A stretch of 6,222 nt of DNA, taken from NCBI GenBank assembly GCA_023399465.1, contig JAEWPB010000007.1, forward strand, positions 1-6,222, written 5' to 3'. Below are positions 1 to 6,222 of this stretch, piece after piece (the stretch's first letter is position 1; every line of letters starts with the position of its first letter). The stretch comes from Pseudomonadota bacterium. GTDB lineage: Bacteria; Pseudomonadota; Alphaproteobacteria; Rhizobiales; Rhizobiaceae. Under the pieces are notes generated by a model that was not told where the DNA came from, did no database searches, and was given only the letters and a program-made list of their open reading frames with translations. Position numbers and translations under genes: made by a program.

Positions 1-972
1 GGCATGGCCAAGGCCTATGCCAACGGCGCCGCCCGGCTGGCGATCGCCGGCGACAATCCGATGCTGCTCGCAAGCCAGGATCCGGCGAAGGTCGCCCGCG
101 CCAACCGCGCCAATTCCATGGCCTACAAGCCGGCGCTCGAAAAGATCTCCAATTTCGACATCAACTGGAACATCGTTTCCTATCCGAACCCTTCCTGGGC
201 GAAGCAGGTTTTCCCCGATGTCGACGAGGCTGAAGCGGTGAGACAACTGGCGGAGGCGATCTTCGCTGCCTCGCGCGTCAATTTCGCAGATCCGGTCGCC
301 GCCTGGGCCGAGCACAACGCCAACCTCGCCAAGCGCTCCGCCTGGCTGAACGGCGAGCGCTTCTCGGCGCTTCACTTCACCGGTCCGGGCACTGACCTGA
401 CGGTCGGTCTCGCCGATGGCCACGAGTGGCACGGCGGCGCCTCGATGGCGAAGAACGGCATCACCTGCAATCCCAACATTCCGACCGAGGAAGTCTTTAC
501 AACCCCGCACGCGCTGCGCGTCGAGGGCCATGTTTCCAGCACCAAGCCGCTGTCGCACCAGGGCACGCTGATCGACGACATCCGGGTGCGCTTCGAAGGT
601 GGGCGGATCGTAGAGGCCAAAGCCTCCAAGGGCGAGGAAGTGCTGAACAAGGTGCTCGATACCGACGAGGGCGCCCGTCGCCTTGGCGAAGTGGCGCTGG
701 TTCCGCATTCCTCGCCGATCTCGGCCAGCGGCATCCTGTTCTACAATACCCTGTTCGACGAGAACGCCTCCTGCCATATCGCGCTCGGCCAGTGCTATTC
801 GAAGTGCTTCGTCGATGGCGCTTCGCTCAGCGAGGAGCAAATCAAGGCGCAAGGCGGCAATTCGAGCCTGATCCATATCGACTGGATGATCGGTTCCGAC
901 AAGGTCGATATCGACGGTGTGCGCGCCGACGGCTCTCGCGTGCCGGTCATGCGCAAGGGTGAATGGGCCTGA
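1..972 (+). CDS. M29-family metallo-aminopeptidase, 5'-truncated by the window
   Basis: Cytoplasmic metal-dependent exopeptidase of the M29 (AmpS/PepS/aminopeptidase T) family, which removes N-terminal residues from peptides. The frame is open from base 1, so the start lies upstream. The visible 322 residues from the ATG at base 4 are about three quarters of the usual 410-residue protein, and that internal ATG is not the start. Numbering from it, the expected metal and active-site residues are present: E163 in the TEEVFTTP motif, E229 in GEVALVP, H258 and Y265 in HIALGQCY, and H291 and D293 in HIDWMIG. The E163-E229 spacing (66) and the H258-Y265 spacing (7) fit the family as I remember it. 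The stop TGA is 25 bp before a strong terminator. The family is clear; substrate preference cannot be read from the sequence. Confidence 0.93.
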   Translation, partial: GMAKAYANGAARLAIAGDNPMLLASQDPAKVARANRANSMAYKPALEKISNFDINWNIVSYPNPSWAKQVFPDVDEAEAVRQLAEAIFAASRVNFADPVAAWAEHNANLAKRSAWLNGERFSALHFTGPGTDLTVGLADGHEWHGGASMAKNGITCNPNIPTEEVFTTPHALRVEGHVSSTKPLSHQGTLIDDIRVRFEGGRIVEAKASKGEEVLNKVLDTDEGARRLGEVALVPHSSPISASGILFYNTLFDENASCHIALGQCYSKCFVDGASLSEEQIKAQGGNSSLIHIDWMIGSDKVDIDGVRADGSRVPVMRKGEWA

Positions 973-997
973 TTTCAGAGTCCAGTCGCAGGAAGTG

Positions 998-1032
998 AAA
1001 AGCCCGCGCCGGGATCCCGGCGCGGGCTTTTT
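998..1032. terminator. Bidirectional intrinsic terminator between convergent genes
   Basis: A perfect inverted repeat has arms at 998-1013 and 1016-1031, with GCCCGCGCCGGG as its GC core. It is flanked by AAAA on the left and TTTTT (1028-1032) on the right. It reads as stem plus T tract on both strands. It lies 25 bp after the stop of the aminopeptidase (+) and 24 bp after the stop of the aldolase (-), so it can end both transcripts. Confidence 0.93.
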
Positions 1033-1056
1033 CGTCGGTGACTATCGCTGAGCGTC

Positions 1057-1854
1057 TTAATACCCGGCGGACGGAACTTCTTCCGATCCACCCTTGTACC
1101 GGGCGGCGAGCGCCGCGGTTGCCTGGGTGAACAGCGTGACGTCGGTGCCGACGGCGACGAAGCTGGCACCGAGCTCGAGGTAGCGCTTCGCAAGCCCCGG
1201 ATCGGCGGTGAGGATGCCGGCGGCCTTGCCGGCGGCAACAATCTGCTTCAGTCCGGTTTCGATCACCGCCTGCACTTCCGGTGCGGTGGGCCGTCCGAGA
1301 TAGCCCATGTCGGCGGCGAGGTCGGAGGGGCCGATGAAGATGCCGTCGACGCCATCGACGGCGGCGATTTCCCCAAGGGCCGCCATCGCGGCGCGGCTCT
1401 CGACCTGTACCAGCAGGCAGATCTGGTCATTGGCGGTCGTCAGATAATCGGCTGTCCGACCGAAATGGGAGGCCCGGGCGAGCGCTGCGCCGACGCCGCG
1501 CACGCCCTTCGGCGGATAATTGACCGCCTTCACCAGTTCGCGCGCCTGCTCCGCGGTTTCGACCATCGGCACCATCACCGTCTGCGCGCCGATATCGAGC
1601 ACCTGCTTCAATATCCAGGTCTCGCCGATCGGCACGCGCACCACCGGATGGCTGGCGGACGCTGCGAGTGCTGCCACCTGCGCCGACAGCAGCGGCAGGT
1701 CGTTGGGCGCATGCTCGCCGTCGATGAGCAGCCAGTCGAAGCCGGCGCCACCGGCAATCTCGGCCGAGTAGCCGCTGGCGAGCGCGAGCCAGAGACCGAT
1801 CTGTTTTTCACCGGCAGTAATCGCGGCCTTGAATTTGTTGGTGGGAGCGGGCAT
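1057..1854 (-). CDS. HpcH/HpaI-family class II aldolase
   Basis: Metal-dependent pyruvate aldolase of the HpcH/HpaI family, a TIM-barrel enzyme that splits 2-keto-3-deoxy or 4-hydroxy-2-oxo acids into pyruvate and an aldehyde. Family members include 4-hydroxy-2-oxoheptanedioate aldolase (HpaI) and 2-dehydro-3-deoxyglucarate aldolase (GarL). From the chosen start the protein has 265 residues, the normal size. All key positions are present and each is shifted by +3 from HpaI: H48 in DGEHAP, R73 in VVRVP, D87 in VLDIGAQ, and metal ligands E152 in QVESRA and D178 in GPSDLA. I chose the ATG at 1854 over the longer start at 1905 because GAGGA sits 5 nt upstream and the extra 17 residues resemble no family member. 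No transporter or pathway genes are adjacent, so the physiological substrate is open. The gene shares a terminator with the convergent aminopeptidase. Confidence 0.92.
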   Translation of the reverse strand: MPAPTNKFKAAITAGEKQIGLWLALASGYSAEIAGGAGFDWLLIDGEHAPNDLPLLSAQVAALAASASHPVVRVPIGETWILKQVLDIGAQTVMVPMVETAEQARELVKAVNYPPKGVRGVGAALARASHFGRTADYLTTANDQICLLVQVESRAAMAALGEIAAVDGVDGIFIGPSDLAADMGYLGRPTAPEVQAVIETGLKQIVAAGKAAGILTADPGLAKRYLELGASFVAVGTDVTLFTQATAALAARYKGGSEEVPSAGY

Positions 1855-2024
1855 CGAATTCCTCGTGGAAGGTCTGACAGCAAGGAGCCGGCGAACGGCC
1901 GGCATTGGGGGCGGAGATTACCATGCCGAGGCGGCAAGGCGAGCACAATATCCGGTCGCCGAGCCATGGGTTCCTCACTCGCGGTCATCGATTGACGCCG
2001 GAGGCGACGTGGGCATCTCAGGAA

Positions 2025-2070
2025 ATCAGCAGGAAAGCGGATTGGCCAGGGCGCTTTCCCGCCTGCTGAT
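2025..2070. repeat. Long imperfect inverted repeat (hairpin)
   Basis: The left arm (2025-2039) reads ATCAGCAGGAAAGCG. The right arm (2052-2070) is its reverse complement with four extra bases (CGCC or an equivalent register) inserted. This gives a 15-bp stem with one 4-nt bulge and a 12-nt loop that contains GGCC. No T tract follows on the plus strand and only TTT on the minus strand, so it is not a classic terminator. It could be a dispersed palindromic element, a structured leader of the downstream membrane protein gene, part of a small RNA, or a protein-binding site. Confidence 0.6.
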
Positions 2071-2090
2071 CGTGGCATTGCCTTCATTGG

Positions 2091-2108
2091 AAAGCTGACC
2101 TAAAGCTG
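2091..2108 (+). repeat. Tandem AAAGCTG direct repeat, 11-bp period
   Basis: AAAGCTG occurs at 2091-2097 and again at 2102-2108. The 11-bp period places both copies on the same face of the DNA. It overlaps the weak promoter candidate upstream of the membrane protein gene, so it could be a regulator site, but chance is a fair explanation for two 7-mers. Confidence 0.25.
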
Positions 2109-2137
2109 GTCCTTCCTGCCGCGTGCAGGTGGTTCCG

Positions 2138-2143
2138 AAGGGG
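2138..2143 (+). promoter_or_regulatory. Shine-Dalgarno site for the GTG start at 2150
   Basis: AAGGGG lies 6 nt before GTG at 2150 and matches the consensus AAGGAG in five of six positions. The alternative GTG codons at 2123 and 2129 have no comparable site, which decides the start of the membrane protein. Confidence 0.55.
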
Positions 2144-2149
2144 CGGATA

Positions 2150-2521
2150 GTGGACATATCTTCAAAGCTTGCGAGTTTGGCAATTTTCGGCGGATTGGCC
2201 CTGGCGGTCATCAACATAGTGGCGGCGATCAGGGGCTTCAGCATCCTAGTCTCCACGACCGTCGATATCCCGGGTGTGCTTACTGCTCCGCTCGCGATAC
2301 TGGCATTCGCCGTGCTGATCTGTGTGTGGCTCAATAACGGGCTCATGGGCAGCGCCGGAACAGGAATCTTCGTCGGATACTTTCTGCTTTCGCCCTGGGC
2401 GTGGCAGGAATGGGGAATGGCCACCTGGGCTTCGTGGCTCATGGCGCCTTCGCCGCTGTTATTGTACATGGGCTGCACCTACCTGGGGGATCGGCTCGAG
2501 GAGTGGGAGCGGCGCCGATAG
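2150..2521 (+). CDS. Small hypothetical membrane protein, four predicted helices, Trp-rich
   Basis: I do not recognise this 123-residue protein. It shows four hydrophobic segments at roughly residues 7-27, 43-64, 71-87 and 91-112, short loops, and a charged C-terminal tail (DRLEEWERRR), so it is most likely an inner-membrane protein. Residues 83-96 contain five tryptophans. There is no signal peptidase site and no lipobox. The start is probably GTG at 2150, supported by AAGGGG 6 nt upstream; upstream in-frame GTGs at 2123 and 2129 would add up to nine polar residues. Codon use differs from its neighbours: three ATA, plus CTA, TTA and AGT, in a short gene. It stands alone, divergent from the aldolase and convergent with guaA. 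The hydrophobic pattern and clean ribosome site argue that it is real, but a frame this short could still be spurious. Confidence 0.62.
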   Translation: MDISSKLASLAIFGGLALAVINIVAAIRGFSILVSTTVDIPGVLTAPLAILAFAVLICVWLNNGLMGSAGTGIFVGYFLLSPWAWQEWGMATWASWLMAPSPLLLYMGCTYLGDRLEEWERRR

Positions 2522-2528
2522 CTCCCAC
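2503..2528 (+). repeat. Inverted repeat spanning a stop codon
   Basis: GTGGGAGC (2503-2510) and GCTCCCAC (2521-2528) are perfect reverse complements separated by 10 nt that include the palindrome GGCGCC. The TAG stop of the membrane protein (2519-2521) lies at the junction of loop and right arm. No T tract follows, so it is at best a weak terminator or a 3'-end stabilising hairpin. Confidence 0.45.
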
Positions 2529-2593
2529 CCGGATTGCAGCACTACACCTACGCGGCGGCATCCCGCGTTCCTCGCCCGCGCCCAAGTAAATAC

Positions 2594-2619
2594 AAAAAAG
2601 CCCGCGGTTAAGCGGGCTT
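2594..2619 (-). terminator. guaA: Intrinsic terminator of guaA
   Basis: On the minus strand the stem AAGCCCGC / GCGGGCTT with a 6-nt loop (arms 2612-2619 and 2598-2605) is followed by a run of six T (complement of AAAAAA, 2594-2599, partly within the stem). It begins 27 bp after the guaA stop. On the plus strand only TT follows the stem, so it works mainly for guaA. Confidence 0.9.
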
Positions 2620-2646
2620 CGATGTGTTGCTAGGCCGGACGCGGGA

Positions 2647-4209
<1,563 letters not shown>

Positions 4210-4277
4210 GGCGAGCCTTTAAAGAATACTGCCTTCTCTTGCAATGCGGGAAATGCGCAGCCGTGGGGTTTTATTGT

Positions 4278-4298
4278 CCCGAATGTCACCATTCCGGG
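4278..4298 (-). repeat. Short hairpin between mtnN and guaA
   Basis: CCCGAATG (4278-4285) and CATTC-C-GGG (4290-4298) form an 8-bp stem with one bulged base and a four-base loop, just after the mtnN stop codon. On the minus strand it is followed by GACAATAAAA rather than a T run, so it should not terminate efficiently. It may mark an RNA end or a processing point, or be incidental. Confidence 0.35.
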
Positions 4299-4303
4299 CG
4301 CTT

Positions 4304-4942
4304 CTACAGCCGGATTTCGCCGCTTTCGAGGCCGGCATACATCAGGTCGACGACCGCGGCCAGCCTGGCGTCGATGATGTGCAGGTACTCGGTCCAGTCG
4401 CCGATATGCTTGAGCTCGGCCTTGCCGTCGGAAATGCCGCGAAGGCCGATCACGCCGACACCGAAGGCCTGGCAGGCGCGCAGCACCGCGAAGGTCTCCA
4501 TGTCGACCATATCGGCATCGATGCCGTCATAGGCGGCACCCGAGACGATGTTGGCGCCGGTCGACAGGCTGGCCGCCGCCACGCCGGGAATGCGGTAGGG
4601 CAGGTCGAGCACGGCGGGAATATCGAGGAACGGGGTCTCGCCCTTCCTGAAGCCGAGCGGCGAAGCGTCCATGTCGCGGTAGGATACGGACGTGACCTGA
4701 TATACCTCAGCCTGCTCGAGCCTGGCGGAGCCGGCCGATCCGAGCGAGACGACGAGGTCGGGCAGGGTGGAAGCGGCAGCGAGTTCTGCCAGGGTCTTTG
4801 TCAGCACCACGGCCGACTCGACCGGACCCACCCCGGTCATCAGCGGCTTGAAGCGGGCGGCCAGCCGCGGGCCATATTCGGCATCGGCGGCCATGACGAA
4901 CAGGATCGAGACGTTTCCGATGCGCTTCTGCTCGAACGTCAT
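4304..4942 (-). CDS. mtnN: 5'-methylthioadenosine/S-adenosylhomocysteine nucleosidase-like protein
   Basis: Cytoplasmic purine-nucleoside hydrolase family member. It is expected to remove adenine from methylthioadenosine and S-adenosylhomocysteine, by-products of polyamine or homoserine-lactone synthesis and of methylation. The 212 residues show the family landmarks: TGVGPVESA (36-44), the GSAG loop (68-71), M148-E149 that binds ribose, and the general acid D172 in RGISDGK. The E149-D172 spacing of 23 equals that of E. coli MtnN. The N-terminal half is compact: only about 15 residues separate the first motif (MAADAEYG, 17-24) from the TGVG loop, roughly 20 fewer than in E. coli. The usual catalytic glutamate is replaced by D20 or supplied by E22. 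ATG at 4942 overlaps the thioesterase stop by 4 bp, with AGAAGGA 8 nt upstream. Nucleosidase family is sure; exact substrate is less so. Confidence 0.85.
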   Translation of the reverse strand: MTFEQKRIGNVSILFVMAADAEYGPRLAARFKPLMTGVGPVESAVVLTKTLAELAAASTLPDLVVSLGSAGSARLEQAEVYQVTSVSYRDMDASPLGFRKGETPFLDIPAVLDLPYRIPGVAAASLSTGANIVSGAAYDGIDADMVDMETFAVLRACQAFGVGVIGLRGISDGKAELKHIGDWTEYLHIIDARLAAVVDLMYAGLESGEIRL

Positions 4943-5388
4943 CCGGCAATTCCTTCTCTTCCGCGGATCACCATCATGGTGCCGGTCATCGAGGCGATGA
5001 GCTTGGCCGGGCCGTCGCCGATGGCATAGCCGCGACCGTCGGCGACGATGATCGTCGAGCCGGGCTTGGTAACCTCGCCGCGAAACAGGAACCGTTCGCC
5101 GCGCCCCGGCGACATCAGGTTGACCTTGAACTCGATGGTGAGGATCGATGCTTCCGGGTCGATCACCGTATAAGCGGCATAGCCGCAGGCGGAATCGAGC
5201 GCAGCCGAAATGATGCCGGCATGCAGGATGCCGTGCTGCTGCGTGAGCTTCTCGTCGAAGGGCAGCTCTATCTCCACCGTGCCGTGCTCGACGCGCGTCA
5301 GTTCCGCGCCGATCGTGCGCATGGCCGCCTGCCGGGCGAAACTGTTCTTCACGCGCCCGCGAAAATCCCCTGGATCAATGCCGTTCAT
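4939..5388 (-). CDS. PaaI-like hotdog-fold thioesterase
   Basis: Probable cytoplasmic acyl-CoA thioesterase of the PaaI/YdiI-type hotdog family. The 149-residue protein has the typical size. The signature at 52-69 reads HGILHAGIISAALDSACG, with H52, H56-A57-G58 at the start of the central helix and the acidic D65 expected in the active site. Strands follow, such as LTIEFKVNLMSP, where substrate and partner contacts usually lie. I chose ATG at 5388 because GGCGGGA sits just upstream; a longer start at 5424 adds 12 polar residues (PISQLRERRES) and has no ribosome site. The stop overlaps the mtnN start (ATGA), so the two genes are translationally coupled. The acyl substrate cannot be told: there is no phenylacetate or fatty-acid pathway gene next to it. 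Confidence 0.88.
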   Translation of the reverse strand: MNGIDPGDFRGRVKNSFARQAAMRTIGAELTRVEHGTVEIELPFDEKLTQQHGILHAGIISAALDSACGYAAYTVIDPEASILTIEFKVNLMSPGRGERFLFRGEVTKPGSTIIVADGRGYAIGDGPAKLIASMTGTMMVIRGREGIAG

Positions 5389-5403
5389 GCTTTCCCGCCT
5401 TTC

Positions 5404-5415
5404 TCGCAGCTGCGA
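5404..5415. promoter_or_regulatory. Perfect 12-bp palindrome upstream of the thioesterase
   Basis: TCGCAGCTGCGA is self-complementary over all 12 bases. It lies 16-27 nt upstream of the thioesterase ATG, inside the likely leader or promoter of the thioesterase-mtnN unit. It could bind a dimeric regulator. High-GC DNA makes such palindromes fairly common, so this is a candidate only. Confidence 0.3.
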
Positions 5416-5441
5416 AATTGGCATGAGCCATGTACCTAGAC

Positions 5442-5458
5442 AAGCCGGGGGCGGGCTT
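5442..5458 (-). terminator. Weak terminator-like hairpin after the DUF1513 gene
   Basis: AAGCC (5442-5446) and GGCTT (5454-5458) pair around a 7-nt C/G-rich loop, 26 bp after the DUF1513 stop on the minus strand. Only TTGTCT follows, so termination would be partial. The 95-bp gap to the thioesterase gene also holds CTTGTC (5440-5445), which resembles a rhizobial -35 box, but no good -10 follows. Confidence 0.25.
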
Positions 5459-5483
5459 TCAGTTCAAATAAGCTATCGAAGCG

Positions 5484-6222
5484 TTAAAGGTCCGTCGGGC
5501 CAAGGCGGACGAGATGCTGGTCCCAGGCAACCGGGCTCTTCGTTTCCGCGAGCGTTCCGTCGTAGGACGAGACCGCGAAGCCGTCGGGGGCTGCGGCAAT
5601 CCCTCCGGCATCACGGATATCCTGTTCGGAGATCAGCCGGCCGGTTCGGGCGGAGAGCACGACTTTTGCGCCGTATTTCGGCGAGGACAGTCCGACCAGC
5701 CCGTCGCGCCGGTTGACGGCAATCGCGCCGACATAGTTGCCGAGGCGGACGGTGGTGTCGTGGGGCAGCGGCACGAAGGTCAGGTCCTCACCGGGGGCAA
5801 AGTGGCCGACAAGAGGCGGCAGGTCGTTGCGCGGTCCCTCGTACTGGCAGGCAAACCAGATACGGCCGTCTTCGCCAAGGGCGACATGGCGCGTCGACAA
5901 CTGCCGCAACCGGGCCGGCAGCGCATGCTTCTGGAGAAGTCCCCCGCTACGTGCATCGATCAATGCCAGCGATGGTTCCATCCGGTTGAGGTTGAGCTTG
6001 GTGCGGCCGAAATCCGGATGGGTCTCGATGCCGCCATTGGCGGCGATCAGGGTTGTCCCGTCGTCGGAGACGGCGAGATCGTGGGTGCCGATCCCGAAGG
6101 TCTGGTATTCGCCGATGCGGCGAAAATGATCCCGGCCGTCATAGATGCCGATCACGCCACGATTGTTGTCGAAATCGTTCTCGCTGGCGTAGAGCAGGTT
6201 GCCGTCAGGCGAAAAGCAGCCG
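5484..6222 (-). CDS. DUF1513 family protein, 5'-truncated by the window
   Basis: C-terminal 246 residues of a DUF1513 protein (beta-propeller-like, usually about 360 residues and exported). The reading frame runs off the right edge and the start is not visible; the internal GTG at 6153-6155 is not the start. The visible part begins GCFSPDGNLLYASEND and continues through RGVIGIYD, THDLAVSDDGTTLIAANGG and ETHPDFGR. These repeated blade-like segments with ..DG..L.A.N are characteristic of the family. Biochemical function is unknown. In many proteobacteria DUF1513 genes end an operon with imelysin (M75) proteins and a di-haem oxidoreductase linked to iron uptake. If that holds here, those genes lie just beyond the window's right end. 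Family assignment is strong; the iron link is inference from known context. Confidence 0.88.
   Translation of the reverse strand, partial: GCFSPDGNLLYASENDFDNNRGVIGIYDGRDHFRRIGEYQTFGIGTHDLAVSDDGTTLIAANGGIETHPDFGRTKLNLNRMEPSLALIDARSGGLLQKHALPARLRQLSTRHVALGEDGRIWFACQYEGPRNDLPPLVGHFAPGEDLTFVPLPHDTTVRLGNYVGAIAVNRRDGLVGLSSPKYGAKVVLSARTGRLISEQDIRDAGGIAAAPDGFAVSSYDGTLAETKSPVAWDQHLVRLGPTDL

Larger units (their letters stand above)
1855..2149. other. Divergent intergenic region, about 295 bp
   Basis: This spacer separates the aldolase (-) from the small membrane protein (+) and must carry both promoters. I could not identify a convincing sigma-70 pair for either. On the plus strand TTGCCT (2078-2083) is followed after 17 bp by TAAAGC (2101-2106), a weak match. 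On the minus strand the aldolase leader contains GCCGGC-CGTTC-GCCGGC (1887-1903), a short hairpin without a T tract. The long inverted repeat at 2025-2070 is listed separately. Frames that stay open here have no recognisable protein. Confidence 0.6.

Noticed and set aside
1855..1905. N-terminal extension of the aldolase to an ATG at 1905
   Set aside because: The added 17 residues are Arg-rich and unlike the family, and a good GAGGA site fits the ATG at 1854 instead.
1608..2087. A 159-residue minus-strand frame running from the spacer into the aldolase
   Set aside because: Its second half is an out-of-frame reading of the aldolase, rich in P and R. The part inside the spacer (from about 1967) has no recognisable protein and no good ribosome site.
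2026..2478. A 150-residue minus-strand frame opposite the membrane protein
   Set aside because: It shows no domain or hydrophobic pattern, while the plus-strand frame has four clear membrane segments and a ribosome site.
4210..4303. Possible purine riboswitch ahead of guaA
   Set aside because: The leader is short and lacks the three-helix arrangement and conserved loop bases of a purine aptamer.
4244..5029. A 261-residue open frame on the plus strand opposite mtnN and the thioesterase
   Set aside because: Low-complexity composition typical of antisense frames in high-GC DNA; it runs across two well-supported genes and their overlap.
5389..5424. N-terminal extension of the thioesterase to an ATG at 5424
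   Set aside because: No ribosome site precedes it, the extra residues are not family-like, and the extension would place the 12-bp palindrome inside the coding region.

Overview
This window looks like ordinary chromosomal DNA from a high-GC alphaproteobacterium, most probably of the Rhizobiaceae (Rhizobium/Agrobacterium/Ensifer-like). I infer this from the codon use, the protein types and my recollection of related rhizobial proteins; I could not run a search. I see no tRNA, rRNA, CRISPR array, insertion sequence, phage gene or toxin-antitoxin pair.

Left part: the window opens inside an M29-family metallo-aminopeptidase gene (+, ends at 972). It runs head-on into an HpcH/HpaI-type aldolase gene (-, 1057-1854). 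A strong GC-rich hairpin with A and T tracts on its two sides (998-1032) lies between them and should terminate both. The aldolase keeps all five active-site and metal positions of the family.

Middle: about 295 bp of divergent intergenic DNA (1855-2149) separates the aldolase from a small four-helix membrane protein (+, 2150-2521). That spacer holds a long imperfect inverted repeat (2025-2070), the most structured unexplained element here. The membrane protein belongs to no family I recognise. It is tryptophan-rich, probably starts with GTG, and uses rarer codons than its neighbours.

Right part: four genes lie on the minus strand, in transcriptional order from the right edge. They are a DUF1513 protein (partial, cut by the window end), a PaaI-like hotdog thioesterase, an MTA/SAH nucleosidase (mtnN-like) and GMP synthase (guaA). 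The thioesterase and nucleosidase overlap by 4 bp (ATGA) and are almost certainly one transcript. guaA follows after about 94 bp and ends in a clear intrinsic terminator (2594-2619). The shared theme of the last genes is housekeeping: recycling of S-adenosylmethionine by-products and guanine nucleotide synthesis. The DUF1513 gene is probably the last gene of a separate iron-related operon lying outside the window.

I found no convincing evidence of a new multi-gene system. The items most worth a second look are the 2025-2070 inverted repeat, the orphan membrane protein, and the compact N-terminus of the nucleosidase.
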